From positions 13,027,835-13,091,834 of the forward strand of contig OY759266.1 of NCBI GenBank assembly GCA_963662155.1: a stretch of 64,000 nucleotides of DNA, written 5' to 3'. Numbering within the stretch: the first letter of the stretch is position 1; every line of letters starts with the position of its first letter. This document shows positions 36,343 through 50,234 of this stretch, piece by piece. The translations under genes were made by a program, and so were the position numbers. The notes under the pieces were generated by a model that made no database searches, was not told the origin of the DNA, and saw nothing but the letters and a program-made list of their open reading frames with translations. This stretch comes from Lamellibrachia columna (taxonomy: Eukaryota > Annelida > Polychaeta > Sabellida > Siboglinidae).

Positions 36343-36850
36343 TTGGTGTTATTGAAATTGGAAATACGGTTACATTCATCAAAACCAAAAGTAGGATTTC
36401 ATGAGTATAGGATGCAAACTTGCATCGTAGCTGTAATAAAGAAAATGTTATCTTGTAGTGGCAGGGATGACAGGACATCTCGGATCATGTGACAACTCAG
36501 CCCCGGCCCCCGGGTTTGGACTGGTCAGAAGTGTTAAAACAACTCGGCATGGTGTTGAAATATATTCTAAATGTCTAATGTTTTGATGATTGCTTATGTG
36601 GAGAGACTTATATATATATATATATTATATTATAGTTCCGTTGGTAATTCAGTCAACCCTGACCAATCATGTAACTCGTGCATTTTCAATAGTTCTCGCA
36701 CTCTGATCTAATTGTTATGATGTTCATTAAAAAACATTTATTCTACATATTTGTGTTGTTTATAAATATACATTATTTGGTTATTTGGCTTTCATTTGAT
36801 ATTTGAAGAAAGGTGTGAAGATCATATATATGTATAGCAAAAACTTTGAA
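36343..36850. other. spacer upstream of the Kelch gene
   Basis: A short GC-rich patch at about 36490-36530 (CCCCGGCCCCCGGG) followed by a TA run at 36608-36636. The GC patch could belong to the Kelch promoter or first exon on the minus strand; no TATA box or donor was convincing. Confidence 0.3.
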
Positions 36851-37487
36851 ATATCTTTATTAAATCAAATCAAAAAGAACCTCTAAAAAAAAATTGGCAG
36901 GTAATAAAAAAATTACAGCAAGAGTTTCTATGCTTATGTAAGGATTAAACAGAAAGTTTGAGATAAGGTTAGACCACTGGAAAACAACAGTGGAAACATA
37001 ATTTCACATGGGTTTCAAATTGCAGAGGTCCTGAATAAGTATTTCAGCTCAGTTTTTACCACAGAAGATATCAGCTCAGTTCCAGTTATAAATTTGAGGG
37101 CGATAAATCAGATCATTTAGGGCAGTTATATGTAACTCCTGATAGCAAAATTAAGAAGATGAAAGATAATAAATCACCAGGAATTGATGGGATATCACCA
37201 AAACTGCTTAAAGAAATTGTAGAGCAAATTAGTACACCACTTGCAAAAGTGTTTGTCACTAGAAGGAATACCAGGTAGTTCCTTCAGAATGGAAAGAAGC
37301 AAACATTACGCCGCTATATAAGGGATCGAGGAAAAGCCAGAATATTACAGATCAGAGACTACAGAACTGCTTCCTGAACTGATTTAGCCTATCACAAATC
37401 TGGTTTATTGGTGTCCAAATATGTAGTGTGTGAATAGTTTATATAACATCCGCTGTTGATTTAGTAGAAAATACCGATTTTTTTCCC

Positions 37488-37785
37488 GAATCATCGAAAG
37501 AATTGACTTTAGTTGTTAGATCTGGTAAGGATCAAAATAGTGGATATCCAAAATGGTAAACACTGTGGGTCAGTGCTGATCATGGGCTTGACCTCCATTC
37601 TCTCCGATCACATAACAAAGTTAAAAAAATTTCAAGGAACAAAATCGTGATTTTTCAGCATTTCAATTTTCATTTCAGTAAATGCTTGAACACGCATTAA
37701 CTAATTTAATAGTATGTCTGATGATTTCACACAAAAACTGCATACAAAAGTTGCACAAATGAACTAGCATGTTGTAGTGGTTATT
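37488..37785 (-). repeat. dispersed repeat copy inside the LINE remnant
   Basis: Inverted homologue of 5405-5715 in nucleolin intron 3. It sits where the LINE should read NYRPVSLTS without a break, so the insertion spans roughly 37375-37850. I could not define its ends or a target duplication. Confidence 0.75.
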
Positions 37786-38640
37786 AGGCAGGTTTGGTTT
37801 TTCGAAAACTTAATTTGAAATGAGATTAGCAAAAAAAATTATTGTTTAAGCACCTTTAACATCAGTTGTATGTAAATTATTCGAAACATTAATTAGATAC
37901 CACATGGTGGAATTCCTTGTAAAATATAAATTAATGAATACATCTCAACATGGTTTCCTAAAAGCAAGGTCATGTCTATTGTTTTTTGGAAGAAATTACA
38001 AAGTGAGTAGATGATGGGTCACCAGTGGATGTTGTCTACTTCCAGAAAGCTTTCGATAAAGTGCCACATCAAAGATTGTTACTTAAACTAAAAGCCCATG
38101 GTATAGGTAATGATGTAATCAAATAGATAGAAAAGTGGCTTACACACAGAAGACAGAGAGTAATAGTAGATGGTGAAATTTCAAACTGGAAATCTGTTTT
38201 GAGTGGGGTACCACAGGGATCTGTATTAGGCCCTATACTGTTTTTAATACATAAATGATTTGGAAGATGATATATCTAGCAAAGTACTGAAATTTGCAGA
38301 TGACACAACAGTATTCAGAAAGGTTACAAATGATACAGATAAACAAAGTTTACAGGATGATCTAGATAAATTAGCTAAATGATCTGAAAAATGGCAAATG
38401 TTATTTAATTTTGGGAAGTGTAAATGCATACACATAGGACATGGAAACATGGACTAAGAATATAAAATGGGGGATGCTGTACTAGGTAGAATCACACAGA
38501 AAAGGACTTAGGAGTAACATTTAGTGGTGACAAGAAAGTTTCAGAGCAATGTGGGATTGCTGCTTCAAAAGGAAATCAAATTCTAGGGCTAATTAGGAAA
38601 ACTATCATGTATACGGAGAAACAGCTAATTGTATCCCTGT

Positions 38641-39860
38641 TAATGCCCTGCGCGGGCCGGGCTTTTGGTCCAAGCCCGGCCTACATAATTTCGCGGGCCG
38701 GGCCGGGCCTGGGCCTACATACTGCAGGCCCGGGCCGGGCCTGAAAACTATTTAAACACATCGGGCTTGGGCCGGGCCTGGGCCTAGTGTGAGCGGGCCG
38801 GGCCGGGCCTGGGCTGGGCCTGGACATAATAAAAATATTCATACAAAACACCGATTATTACTTTACTTTTTTAAATAAAAACTGATTCTAAATTGTAATT
38901 CCGTTTAATGAATGCTTAAAATTATTTCTTTAGTATTATATAGTTGCAAATTGAGATCTTGCATGGAATCTAATGACCCCATAAGTTCACTTGGCTGGAA
39001 GTAGCCAGCCCCAAATGTTTACTTTAGAAATATTTGCAGAGGCAATCAAGCCATGATTAACCATCAACTTATCACCCTTTGACCCTACCAGTGGACATTC
39101 TATTGTCTAGGTCTTCCCTCCAAACATTGCCCACCTGAAAGACCTGCCCACTGCAAAGTGCACACTAGGCCACTAGCCCACTACCCAGTACCAAACCCAG
39201 TTGGTAATTGGTATTTCTCCCCAGTCCTAATTCATTCACACTTCTACTAATTCACACATGTCTGTCTCAGGCTAGTGACTGCAGGCCTGCTGGAGATGCC
39301 ACTGGGTGTCAGTGCTAGTGGGTGACATTTAATTGAAATATCATATTAAATTATGTTAACTTAGTTGAGCTAATTCAATTAACAATATCAATAACAAATG
39401 TTACCATATTTAATAGTAATGACACTAAGAAGTTTTTCTTTATTTTTCATCAGGATATTCGTAAGTTTGAAGAAGTTGGTGATGCTGAATTTTTAAACTC
39501 ATCCAGCACACTATGGACCTTTTTTATTTAATAAAACAATAAGTCTGTTTTACAGTTTATTTGTTTTTCGTCTTTGTTATAAGATTATAGGTTTATCTTC
39601 TCTAAACTTAGCGGGCCGCGGGCTTGCGGGCCGCGGGCTTACCCATCTTTGGCCCGCGGGTATGGGCCGGGCCTGGAACTTGCGGGCCGGGCCGGGCCTG
39701 GGCCAAACATTCATGGTCTGGGTTGGGCCTGGGCCTAAATTCTAGTTTGCGGGCCTGGGCCGGGCCTGAAAAATTATTGCGGGCCTGGGCCGGGCCTGGA
39801 CTCTAACTGCTAATTGCGGGCCGGGCTTGGGATCAAATTCTAGGCCCGCGCAGGGCACTA
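38641..39860 (+). mobile_element. non-autonomous hAT-like element, GC-rich arms (copy 1, 1,220 bp)
   Basis: Terminal inverted repeats TAATGCCCTGCGCGGGCC at the left and the complement of TAGTGCCCTGCGCGGGCC at the right, flanked by an 8-bp direct repeat ATCCCTGT (38633-38640 and 39861-39868). Eight-bp duplications with short TIRs are typical of the hAT superfamily. Both arms (about 38641-38828 and 39611-39860) are built of GGGCC and GGGCCTGGGCC repeats; the core is AT-rich and holds no transposase frame. It splits a LINE whose relative at about 33995 shows the empty site, confirming insertion. Confidence 0.92.
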
Positions 39861-40837
39861 ATCCCTGTACAAAGCAATAGTTAGACCACTTTTGGAATAC
39901 TGTATACAAGCATGGACGCCATATTTTAAGGACATAGGCAAGCTAGAAAGAATACAACGAAGAGCAACTAAAATGATTCCAGAATTGAGAGACCTTAGTT
40001 ATGAAAGCTGCTTATTAGAATGTGGTTTGACAAAACTAGAGACCAGGAAACTAAGAGGAGACCAAACAGAAGTGTTTAAAATAGTAAACAGTTATGAGAA
40101 TATTGATAGGAACATGTTCTTCAAACTTAAAGAAGGCAGTAAAACCAGACGACACAAAGCAGCATTAGTTAAGGAACAGTGCAAGTTCGACATGAGAGGT
40201 GATAAATGAATGGAACAAACTGCTAAATGATTGTGTTAATGTTCGTAGTGTGAATGAAATCCGATAAGTGCGAAATCCTATAAGGGCGGGTTATACATAG
40301 ATGACAAAATTGTTGGACTCTCGATAAGCCAATGACTTCCTTGTCCACTTGCCATCTGGAACGTGTTGTTTGGCAATCTTGTTAAATCTTGTTAAATATA
40401 CACACATTAGTTAATAAAGTATTTGGAAAAGCCAGTGATAAAATCAAATTATGTTAAAATCAAAGTTTGAGGTAAGCATCAGGTTAAGTGCTGTAAAATT
40501 GTAACTTTGTTCACAATGGACTGTATACAATGTGAAAACATACCAATTACCGTTCTTATTTTTAAAATATCACTTGTCCTCACGAGAGATGGCAATCTTG
40601 TTAAAAATAATTTCAGGGTAATGTAACATTGTCAGGGTAATATAAGTGCTGATAGGTGTATTATAATTATGGGGTACACTCTATAATGAATTTATACACT
40701 TGTATACAAAGATAAAAAAAAAAGCTTACCTTCAATAACCTCTAGAAAGTCAAAACGAAAACACCCACGAATCATTTTATATCTTTATTAATTACATTTT
40801 ATTAATAATATATATATATATATATAAATATATATAT

Positions 40838-40960
40838 ATTTCTCCATATATAGATCTGTGTATGGACAAACAATGCAAGTGTCTAATGCCCCAGGTCTAT
40901 TTTGCAACGTGTTACACTTGCTTTGTTTGTCCATACACAGATCTATATATATATAGAGAA
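40838..40960. repeat. long inverted repeat (hairpin)
   Basis: The arm at about 40838-40882 (containing TAGATCTGTGTATGGACAAA) is complementary to about 40914-40960, with a loop of around 31 bp. A few mismatches and one small length difference in the TA part. Flanked by TA-rich DNA, so it may be a small MITE that targets TA. No protein coding. Confidence 0.85.
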
Positions 40961-41164
40961 AAACTGCAAATATACGTTAATATATGACACAGGCCTACAA
41001 TATTCCAGTGATTATTACCAGTGTTGTGGGTGATGTGTTTTACGATTATATGGGATAACATTTGGATTCATATTTAGCAACAACAATTATATGTTCTTTT
41101 TTAATTATGCATAAACAATATAACAACATAATATTGATGGATACAATTATAGTATAATTGGTTT

Positions 41165-41330
41165 GGTCATTTACCACTGGACCGACCTATCTGTAACTAA
41201 GTGGAGTCGAGTTGTCTCTAACCTGTCTCTAGCCACCATCATATCATTTGGCTAACCTTTCTCTAGCCGCCATCATATCATTTATCATTGGGCTGACCTG
41301 TCTCTAAGCAGGGCCAAGTTGTCTCAGGAT
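41165..41330 (+). repeat. degenerate short tandem repeat
   Basis: The phrase CTAACCTGTCTCTAGCC followed by ACCATCATATCATTT recurs two to three times with changes, at about 35-45 bp intervals. No function suggested. The rest of 40286-41164 outside the hairpin shows nothing recognisable. Confidence 0.5.
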
Positions 41331-41618
41331 GGGGGGCCTAGCTGTCTCGTCCCGAGCTGTCTGGGCTAAGTTGTCACTTGGGACGAGTAGTCTAGAATTC
41401 AGTGGCAGGATGTACGCTGCTATGCCTATGGGACATGCATATATGCTTAACTGACTGGTATGATTTCTATATACCATCACTTCAATGTTCCAAAAAAGAC
41501 TAAAATAAATTGTCACAAACATGTGCACCTTGTCAATTCTAATCATGTATCCATTCACAAGTACCAGGGTACACACACAGTGCACATTCCAAGTGACTCT
41601 TTATAAGAAGGCTTAGGC

Positions 41619-41941
41619 TATTTTCAGAGCATGCTCTGAAAATAAGGGCCGATCGGAGGCTTATTTTCAGAGCATGCTCTGAAAATAAGGGCCAATTAGA
41701 GGCTTATTTATAGAGCATGCTCTGAAAATAAGGGCCGATCAGAGCTCTGAAAATAAGGGCCGATCAGAGGCTTATTTTTAGAGCAGCAGCTCTGTTATAT
41801 CTGCATATTTATATTTGGATTTTTAAGGAAATATTTGCTTTGTAGGTGAAATAACTCATAGCTGCACAGCCTTATTTTCAGAGCATGCTCTGAAATTAAG
41901 GGCCAATCAGAGGCTTATTTTCAGAGCATGTTCTGAAAATG
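41619..41941. repeat. palindromic minisatellite
   Basis: A unit of about 42 bp whose core is a self-complementary sequence centred on CAGAGCATGCTCTG with flanking TTATTTT/AAAATAA arms (28 bp perfect palindrome in the best copies, for example centred at 41674). Units are joined by GGGCCGATCAGAGGC. Six or so copies, some truncated or mutated; a stretch of about 90 bp at 41790-41870 interrupts the run. Every unit can fold into a cruciform. Confidence 0.9.
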
Positions 41942-42049
41942 AAAATGACAATGCAAGTCTAATGTAGATTAAAATAGGCCCAAAAAGGGCATTTTTAATT
42001 CATTAATCAATAAAAAAAAATCAGTCCAACACGCAAATTTCCTGCCCAC

Positions 42050-42480
42050 CTCCATCGTGGACAAAATCGGCCGAGCTAATGAATGCACCCGCGCGGGGAA
42101 TAGGAAATATTCCATCCTGCGTTTTGATTGGTTAAATCAGCTTCCAGTTTGCTCGGGAAATAACAAATTATGGGCTGTTATTTCCAGAGCTGCTCGGTAA
42201 ATAGCCAGTGCGTTATAAGAATCATTAAGTCAAGATGAATCCCAAACTTCAAAAGGTGGTATGTGTGGTGGTGGTAGTGTGTTGGATTGTTGGTCGAGGG
42301 TACCAGGATTCAAAACTACCTCGAAAGTTTGGTTTGAAACTTGTGCCACGGAAAGTAAAAGATCCTACGCAGGGTCAGGGAAATAAAAAATACATGTGTC
42401 GTGGGCTCACTCTAGTCTCTAGTCTAGAGAAGGACTGTCTAAATTCAACCTTCAGCGCAGTATCCGAATAGGGCTTTGCT
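42050..42480 (+). other. GC-richer patch with CCAAT-like site and possible tRNA-like sequence
   Basis: CGCGCGGGG near 42090 and GATTGGTT near 42128 resemble promoter material. From 42255 the sequence GGTAGTGTGTTGG and, 40 bp on, AGGATTCAAAACTACCT loosely match pol III A and B boxes, so a decayed tRNA-derived SINE is possible. A 78-codon frame here shows no coding character. Confidence 0.25.
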
Positions 42481-43631
<1,151 letters not shown>

Positions 43632-43959
43632 GCACAAATAGCATCGCAAATGATAGAACTATAATTTTTTTCTCAAAATGTATTTTCATTCAATGGCCGG
43701 ATAAAATAAAAGGTATACAATTTTCGTGGCGCTTGAATTGTGTACAAATAATTTATGCTCCCTGTCGCGGTTAACCATTGCCACACGTGGGAGTACTGAG
43801 TAGACGGAAGAAACGTTCAGGTAAGATCCTTGTATTGAGTGAGTAAGTACTATTCGCACAATTCCGGATTTAAGGACAGCACCTGGTTGATTCTGAATTA
43901 AGTTGTGACAGTGTAGTATTATTGTTGTTAATTTTCCCATTCTTAAGAAAGTGGAACTT

Positions 43960-44270
43960 CACTCGGCGTTCGTACCGCGGTAAAGACTTGTGCTCTTGTC
44001 AGCTCAGCGTATCACGAAGTCGCAGGTAGGCGTGGGACGTCAGTTGTTTTGGGGCCTGACCTGGGCCGGTGGGTCGCTGCCGCGGGCGTATATAGTAAGC
44101 AGGTGTACATAAAAGTTATTTCAAAGATATTTGTTTCAATATGACAAATTATTATGCGATTTGTGCCAAACTTATAAAATGGTTTATTTTTCAATTTAAC
44201 TCTACCAGACGGTTGACCTATCCTCGGCTCGGCTGCCGCGAACCTGTCAAAGGCCAGTCAAGCCAATTAT
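43960..44270. promoter_or_regulatory. candidate promoter or first-exon region
   Basis: CpG-richer than its surroundings (CTCGGCGTTCGTACCGCGG, CTGCCGCGGGCG), with TATATAG at 44089-44095, a GTAGGC donor-like site after GTCGCAG, and an E-box CACGTG at 43784-43789 upstream. It could hold a non-coding first exon for a + strand gene such as the one at 60.7 kb. No transcript evidence. Confidence 0.2.
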
Positions 44271-47200
44271 AAAAGCCACGACTTAAAATGTAATCCTTTT
44301 ACACAACACTTGAAACATGAAAATTGTCAAACTAGTCCAGTGCCAATGGCAATGCCATGAAACATATAATTTCATGACATCAGAGAATAAAAACTTGGGC
44401 CTACTTTTAAATCATAATTTATATGGTTATTATGGCTTCAGATTAATAATTGGCATAACGCGTACATTTCATATAATTTTATATACTGATATAGTTTTAG
44501 GACCAGGCTAATAATTTATTCGTATTATTATTAATGTGTGGATTAATCCATGGGAATGGAACATTAATTGACCTATTATCAAGTACAAGGTAGCACATCC
44601 TGAATGCAGGCAAGAGGTCAATGGGTTACAATAAAGTTCTTCTAACTAGGACATAGGGTGCATGTGTACATATCAACATGTTGGAGTGTGGTGGAAGTAC
44701 AATTATAATTGCTTCACATGTTCATGATAGAATACACATCTAAGTTTTACTTTACAATTTGGCAAACTGTTGAAATACAAATGACTTGGCTACTACACAC
44801 GTGTTAGCCTAAGTAACAATAAAAGTGGGTGCTTTTTTAGAATTAGCCCCATACTCAGTCAAGTGCCAATGATTGGTCAATACTGAAACATAACTACTGT
44901 GTTGAATTCATTACATAGGGTAGTGGGCATTGACATAGGAGGAAGCAAGCTGACATTTCAGATATTGACAGTGTATTATTATTGAGATTAGAGTGGCACA
45001 CAGTTATATAGAAAAGATGTGGATGATGTAGTTTCAAGTGATTTCCAAATTTTGCGTGAGTGGAGTTGTTAAGAGGACCGGGTGTGGGGAAGTTTAATCA
45101 ATGACCTCATAAAATATCTGTGTTACCTTCCAAATGTGTCCAGAAACTGGGTCTTGAAAATTGACAGTGAAAGGAATTTTGATCAGATATTTTGTAAACA
45201 TGTACTTGTCTTGTTACTATTTATACTATTACAGTGTCAAATGTTGTAGCTTAGAGGTTAAGTATGTGACTGCATGGTTGTTCCTTGGCTTGGAGTGTTG
45301 TGGAACCACAGGGTGGATAGCAAGCATGAACAACAATGAAGAGCATGGGAGGACATCTATGGTTCTGATTGGAGAAATGCTGAAAGCGGAGTGGTTGCAT
45401 TTTGTGGGGGTGGAATGGATGGAGAAAGGATGGTTGTCTGAAGGAGGAGAATGGATTGCATGTTGTGACATATCTGGTCTGGTTGGATCAGAGAAAGGAA
45501 GAGCTGGAATGGCTATGTAGATGTTGTACACCTAGAATGAACTTGTATCTTTTCAATATCAGTCAGGCTTCAGTTTGGGTGTCGAAGGTAACATGTGTCA
45601 TTTTTGGTTGTAGCAAGCAGCAGATGCAGTGATGATCAAATTAACACAATTCTATTGAAAAAAAATAGATAAACATTTAGTTTGACACAGTTTGTACTTT
45701 TTATGTGCAAACTTTGCCCTGCACTGCTTTCTGAACCGATGTGGGTTGGAGATCAGTCACATGCATGGCAGGGAGATCCGCTTCATTTGGGAAGTCGTCA
45801 TCTTAAACCAGGATGTCACAGTCAACAATAGTGGGGTGTCTGTCACAGTCACCAGGGCCTCTCTCTTTCTGTTTAATGACCAAGTACTGTTAGTTAGTGG
45901 CACAACTGTGTACAAAATGAAACCTTCCTTTCTAGATCAGTAGATCTACACATTTATCTGGAAAAGTTGTTTTGTAAGCCAGCTTAGAGAAGTATCTGGT
46001 AGATGATGCACTGTGGGGATAACTGAAGAATTAACGGTAAGCGTTTCCATTTGGGGGGGGTTGTGGAGATGAACTTGAGATTTCAAATGGTGAATTTGCA
46101 ATCTAGTTACCTAAACTAGTACAGCTCATGTGATCAGTCACATTACTTAAGGAGAGTGTAAATGTAATTGGATATATGTTAAATAAATAACTATCTAATT
46201 CAAACGTAGCTTCTGTCTCTAATGGTATATGCTTGACTGCTTTGACATATAGTGCACTTAAACCTGTCTCAACTGCAGCAGCCAGTTTGCATCACGGGGT
46301 GGCACTTGCTAGTCACTATCACTTCATTGATGGACAAGAAGGCAGAGCACAGATGCTCCATCAGTTATATTTAGGGAGCTTGTCAAAAAAAGATGTGGGA
46401 AAAGAGTCGGCAAAGTGCTGAATGGTTGTAAATATTGGGAAGAGCCTATAAGAATGCTAGGCCTGCATGAAGTACAACACTTGAGTTGTCTGCAAAGTGT
46501 GAATTTTTAGTCATAATTTATTTCTGCACTGGAGGATAGATTGTTACTCTCTGTGGTTGCATGTCATGGAAGATAGACATACATATATTTTTTAAATATT
46601 GGTACTGTTCACTGACAGTAGCTTTGGTAATATGGCTCAGTGCTGCATATTTGAATGAGAGGTTCAGAACATCTTTTTAGGGCATATCAAACATCTGAAA
46701 ATAAAATTTTGTAAGGCACCATCTCAAAACATGAAAAGTGTGACACGACACAAAACCTTTGTCATTTTACCTCATGCACACCGCCGACATGCAACTTTGA
46801 ATAACATCGACCTGCATTCACTATGTATGTATTCTTAATGCCATCTTAATGCAAAACTGCTTGCATGCGCTTGAAGTCAGCACCCTTATGAATTGTGATA
46901 GAAAAATAAACAATGTTTTTGGGGGAAAATACAAGAGACGTTTAGCACGACACACTGTCTGTGTTTGGTGCTAAACAAAACAATTGCTAACTCCCACAAA
47001 TGAAACCCAATTGTTCATGTAGTGTTCTGCATTGATTTTTTGTGATGGTGTCTAAGTTGAAGACTGGCCGACAGTTAACTTTACAAGTTAAGAGTAGAGT
47101 TGGTTGGAAGTATCACTAGCTGGTCACCCTGAAACCATTTCTTCTCTCAACAATTCCAAAGGTGATCATAATATATGATTAAATCAATTATGTCACGGTC

Positions 47201-48152
47201 TGAATGGTCACAATTATGCAAGCTAGGTGTTGTTTCTGTTAACTGGAAATTATCCTAATATGCACATAATATATAATATAATGTACAACTCAGTGATTTA
47301 TATTAACTTATGAATGGATAGTACGAGTTAAAATAAGCTGCAGCTGTGCAATCATAATGTATGCAATGCATGCATACCGTAGTATGCAATGCATGCATAC
47401 CGTAGCTACACAGGGAGAGATATAGCCATGGGGCGAATTGTATTATGGTGACCTGGTGAATATATTACACATGTACCTCATCAAGTAAGCCGCCTCTGTG
47501 TCGTGACTCACAACCGAGGTGGTCAGTGTCCTGATTACAACTTGCCAATGTTTTACTGAAATATGTTGGTGTGCATAAAAATGTCAGAACTCTGTCATGG
47601 AATGAGGCATTTCATAGGGATTCCCAGCATGCATGGGACATCCTCCATTGGGGGCCACTGTGGGGGAGCATGAGTTATGAGAAGACTCATCGGAGAATAA
47701 CCTACTGGTATGCATGACTGCCACGCTTTTTGGACAGACCACTGGAATGTCACGACAAACTGCATTAACACCTCCGCTGAGGATGTGTAGTAGCACTTCC
47801 TGTGTGTTTATTGCTGAATATTATCAAGTGGGTGAGGGGCGTGTCTGCCAGACGACACTGTATCAGGGTGTTTAGCAGTCCCAGATTGTCTTGTTGCTCA
47901 AGTGGGTAAGTACACACAGATCTATGTGCTCCATTATGGAATGTTTTTTCCATGGCTAAGTATGTTGTTTATTCTGTACAAGACAGCTTAGCCAATTTTA
48001 TGTATTGTAGTTCCTGTGTCAAAAGACAAGAAGGTTGTGCTGTCTGCATTTTTTCCGTGCATATTTTTTGGCTGTGTCAGAATAAAATGCTGGCACAGTA
48101 TCAAAGTGAGCTGAATTAATGTTTCAGATTCTTGATTTAAGAATGTTTCTCT
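44271..48152. other. gene-poor DNA, no supported exon
   Basis: Several open frames of 60-119 codons occur (for example 45161-45520 and 45692-45943, + strand) but none shows a known domain or splice context. A 23-bp phrase with GTATGCAATGCATGCATAC is doubled at 47358-47405. A GGGGGGGG tract lies near 46053. A weak tRNA-like stretch (AAGTGGTAGAGCACC) is at about 48366. Confidence 0.5.
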
Positions 48153-48280
48153 TTGAATAAATGGCATGACTAGTAGCATTAACATACAGTTACAACAGTA
48201 ACGTTGTATTATTTTTTTGAATAAATGGCATGACTAGTAGCATTAACATACAGTTACAACAGTAACGTTGTATTATTTTT
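48153..48280 (+). repeat. 64-bp tandem duplication
   Basis: Two almost identical copies in a row, starting TTGAATAAATGGCATG and ending in a T run (48153-48216, 48217-48280). Recent duplication, no coding. Confidence 0.9.
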
Positions 48281-49047
48281 CTACATCAGGTTTTTTCTTT
48301 TATTACGGGTTTACTACATTCATTAGGGCACAAATCAAAATATTTATCATGAGGGTTCAGGTAACAAAGTGGTAGAGCACCAAATCATAAGTGGGGTATT
48401 GGCTTTCTACCCTTTTGTAACAATTTCAAAGCCTGGGCAGATTACTTCAGTCAGCAGTATGATTACATGTGCGCTATGGCAATATACAAAAGTAGAATTG
48501 TAGAATTTTAGGAATTTCTGATTCTTGCGAGAGGAATCGTGTAGATGTTGGAATGAACAGGTCTGCCATGCAAGTGGTAAATTCTTTCATTAGTTGACCA
48601 GATTACCTTTAAATGCTTTGTTATGTTTTTTTACTAGTCAGTCATTTTACCAGGAAATACCTTAGTCAATGTGTATAGACTGTATTGTTTAGTCAACACC
48701 TGTAAAAACTAGCTTTGTTGAAAAGATTTGACATGTAGCCATTTTCAATCATTCATAGTGGGCAAGTGTTCAGATTAGGCCACTTCTGTGCCAATTTTAC
48801 GGTTTGTTAATGTTTTGTGCAAACAGGCCAGCTAACTTCTCTGGCATTACATGATTTTGTATTAGGTTAAATTTTGTTGTGCCCAGCCACAATGTTTATT
48901 ATTATTCATCAAATTATATGACTGTTGGGTGTTTTGACCATGATACAAATCTGTTGCGCTGGGTAAAGACCTGAGGTGAGTGGCCTGCTGGCTTGGCCCA
49001 GCCTGCCTGCCTGCTGGTCCAAGTGTGGCCAGTGCTTACATGTACAT
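48281..49047. other. spacer, no gene seen
   Basis: AT-rich with no recognised feature, ending in the left target duplication ATGTACAT (49040-49047) of the element that follows. Confidence 0.5.
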
Positions 49048-50234
49048 TAGTGCCCTGCGCGGGCCTAGAATTTTATCCCAAGCCCGGCCCGCAATTAGCA
49101 GTTAGAGTCCAGGCCCGCAATAATTTTTCAGGCCCGGCCCAGGCCCGCAAACTAGAATTTAGGCCAGGCCCAACCCAGACCGTGAATGTTTGGCCCTGGC
49201 CTGCAAGTTCCAGGCCCGGCCCATACCCGCGGGCCAAAGATGGGTAAGCCCGCGGCCCGCTAAGTTTAGAGAAGATAAACCTATAATCTTATAACAAAGA
49301 CGAGGATGAGTTCTAAAAATCCAGCACCACCAACTTCTTCAAACTTACGAATATCCTGAAGAAAAATAAAGAAAAACTTCTTAGTGTCATCACTATTAAA
49401 TATGATAACATTTGTTATATTTGGCTTTAATGTATTGGCTTATGGTTAGGGTAGGAGATTTGTTTATCTAACCCTGACTTAACCCATATGCAAGCCATAA
49501 CCCCAATTTATATTGTTAATTGAATTAGCTCAACTAAGTTAACATAATTTAATATGATATTTCAATTAAATGTCACCCACTGGCACTGACACCCAGTGGC
49601 ATTTCCAGCAGGCCTGCAGTCACTAGTCTGAGACAGACAGGTTCAGACTTGTGAATGAATTAGGACTGGGGAGAAATACCAGTTATCAACTGCATTGGGT
49701 AGTGGCCTAGTGGGCACTTGGCAGTGGGCAGGTCATTCAGGTGGGCAATGTTTGGAGGGAAGACCTAGACAATAGAATGTCCAATGGTAGGGTCAAAGGG
49801 TGATAAGTTGATGGTTAATCATGGCTTGATTGCCTCTGCAAATATTTCTAAAGTAAACATTTGGGGCTGGCTACTTCCAGCCAAGTGAACTTATGGGGCC
49901 ATTAGATTCCATGCAAGGTCTCAATTTGCAACTATATAATACTAAAGAAATAATTTTAAGCATTCATTAACCGGAATTACAATTTATAATAAGTGTTTAT
50001 TAAAAAATAAAGTAATAATCGGTCTTTTGTATGAATATTTTTATTATGTCCAGGCCCGGCCCGCTCACACTAGGCCCAGGCCCGGCCCGGCCCAAGCCCG
50101 ATGTGTTTAAATTGTTTTCAGACCAGGCCCTGCCCGGGCCCGCAGTATGTAGGTCCAGGCCCAGCCTGGCCTGCAAAATTATGTAGAGGGCCGGGCAGGG
50201 CTTGGACCCAAAGCCCGGCCCATGCAGGGCACTA
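49048..50234 (-). mobile_element. non-autonomous hAT-like element, GC-rich arms (copy 2, 1,187 bp)
   Basis: Same family as 38641-39860 but in the opposite orientation. It starts TAGTGCCCTGCGCGGGCC and ends with GCAGGGCACTA, flanked by the 8-bp duplication ATGTACAT (49040-49047 and 50235-50242). Arms contain GGCCCGGCCC repeats and the AT-rich core matches copy 1 in reverse (for example the CTTCTTCAAACTTACGAATA region and the GACACCCAGTGGCA region). It differs from copy 1 by substitutions and indels, so the two insertions are not recent duplicates of each other. No transposase. Confidence 0.92.

Larger units (their letters stand above)
36851..40285 (+). pseudogene. LINE remnant (CR1/L2-like), interrupted twice
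   Basis: Recognisable in order: a pre-RT linker (NKYFSSVFTTEDISS near 37030), SPGIDGISPKLLKEI near 37174, NITPLYKGSRK-like sequence, then after an insertion LTSVVCKLFETLI and NTSQHGFLKARSC near 37930, a motif A trace (DVVYFQKAFDKVPHQ), GVPQGSVLGPI at about 38206, FADDTTVF (FADD codons 38293-38304), and EQCGIAASKGNQIL at 38544. After the hAT-like insertion it resumes at 39869 with KAIVRPLLEYCIQAW and RATKMIPELRDLSYES, ending near 40285. Many stops and frameshifts; dead. Same family as 33885-34374. Confidence 0.88.

Noticed and set aside
42235..42471. 78-codon frame with a hydrophobic N-terminus (possible small secreted protein)
   Set aside because: The Val run comes from a GGTGGT tract, and the region looks more like a decayed tRNA-derived SINE.
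45161..45943. Frames of 119 and 83 codons as exons of one gene
   Set aside because: No recognisable domain, overlapping equally long frames on the other strand, no consistent splice sites.
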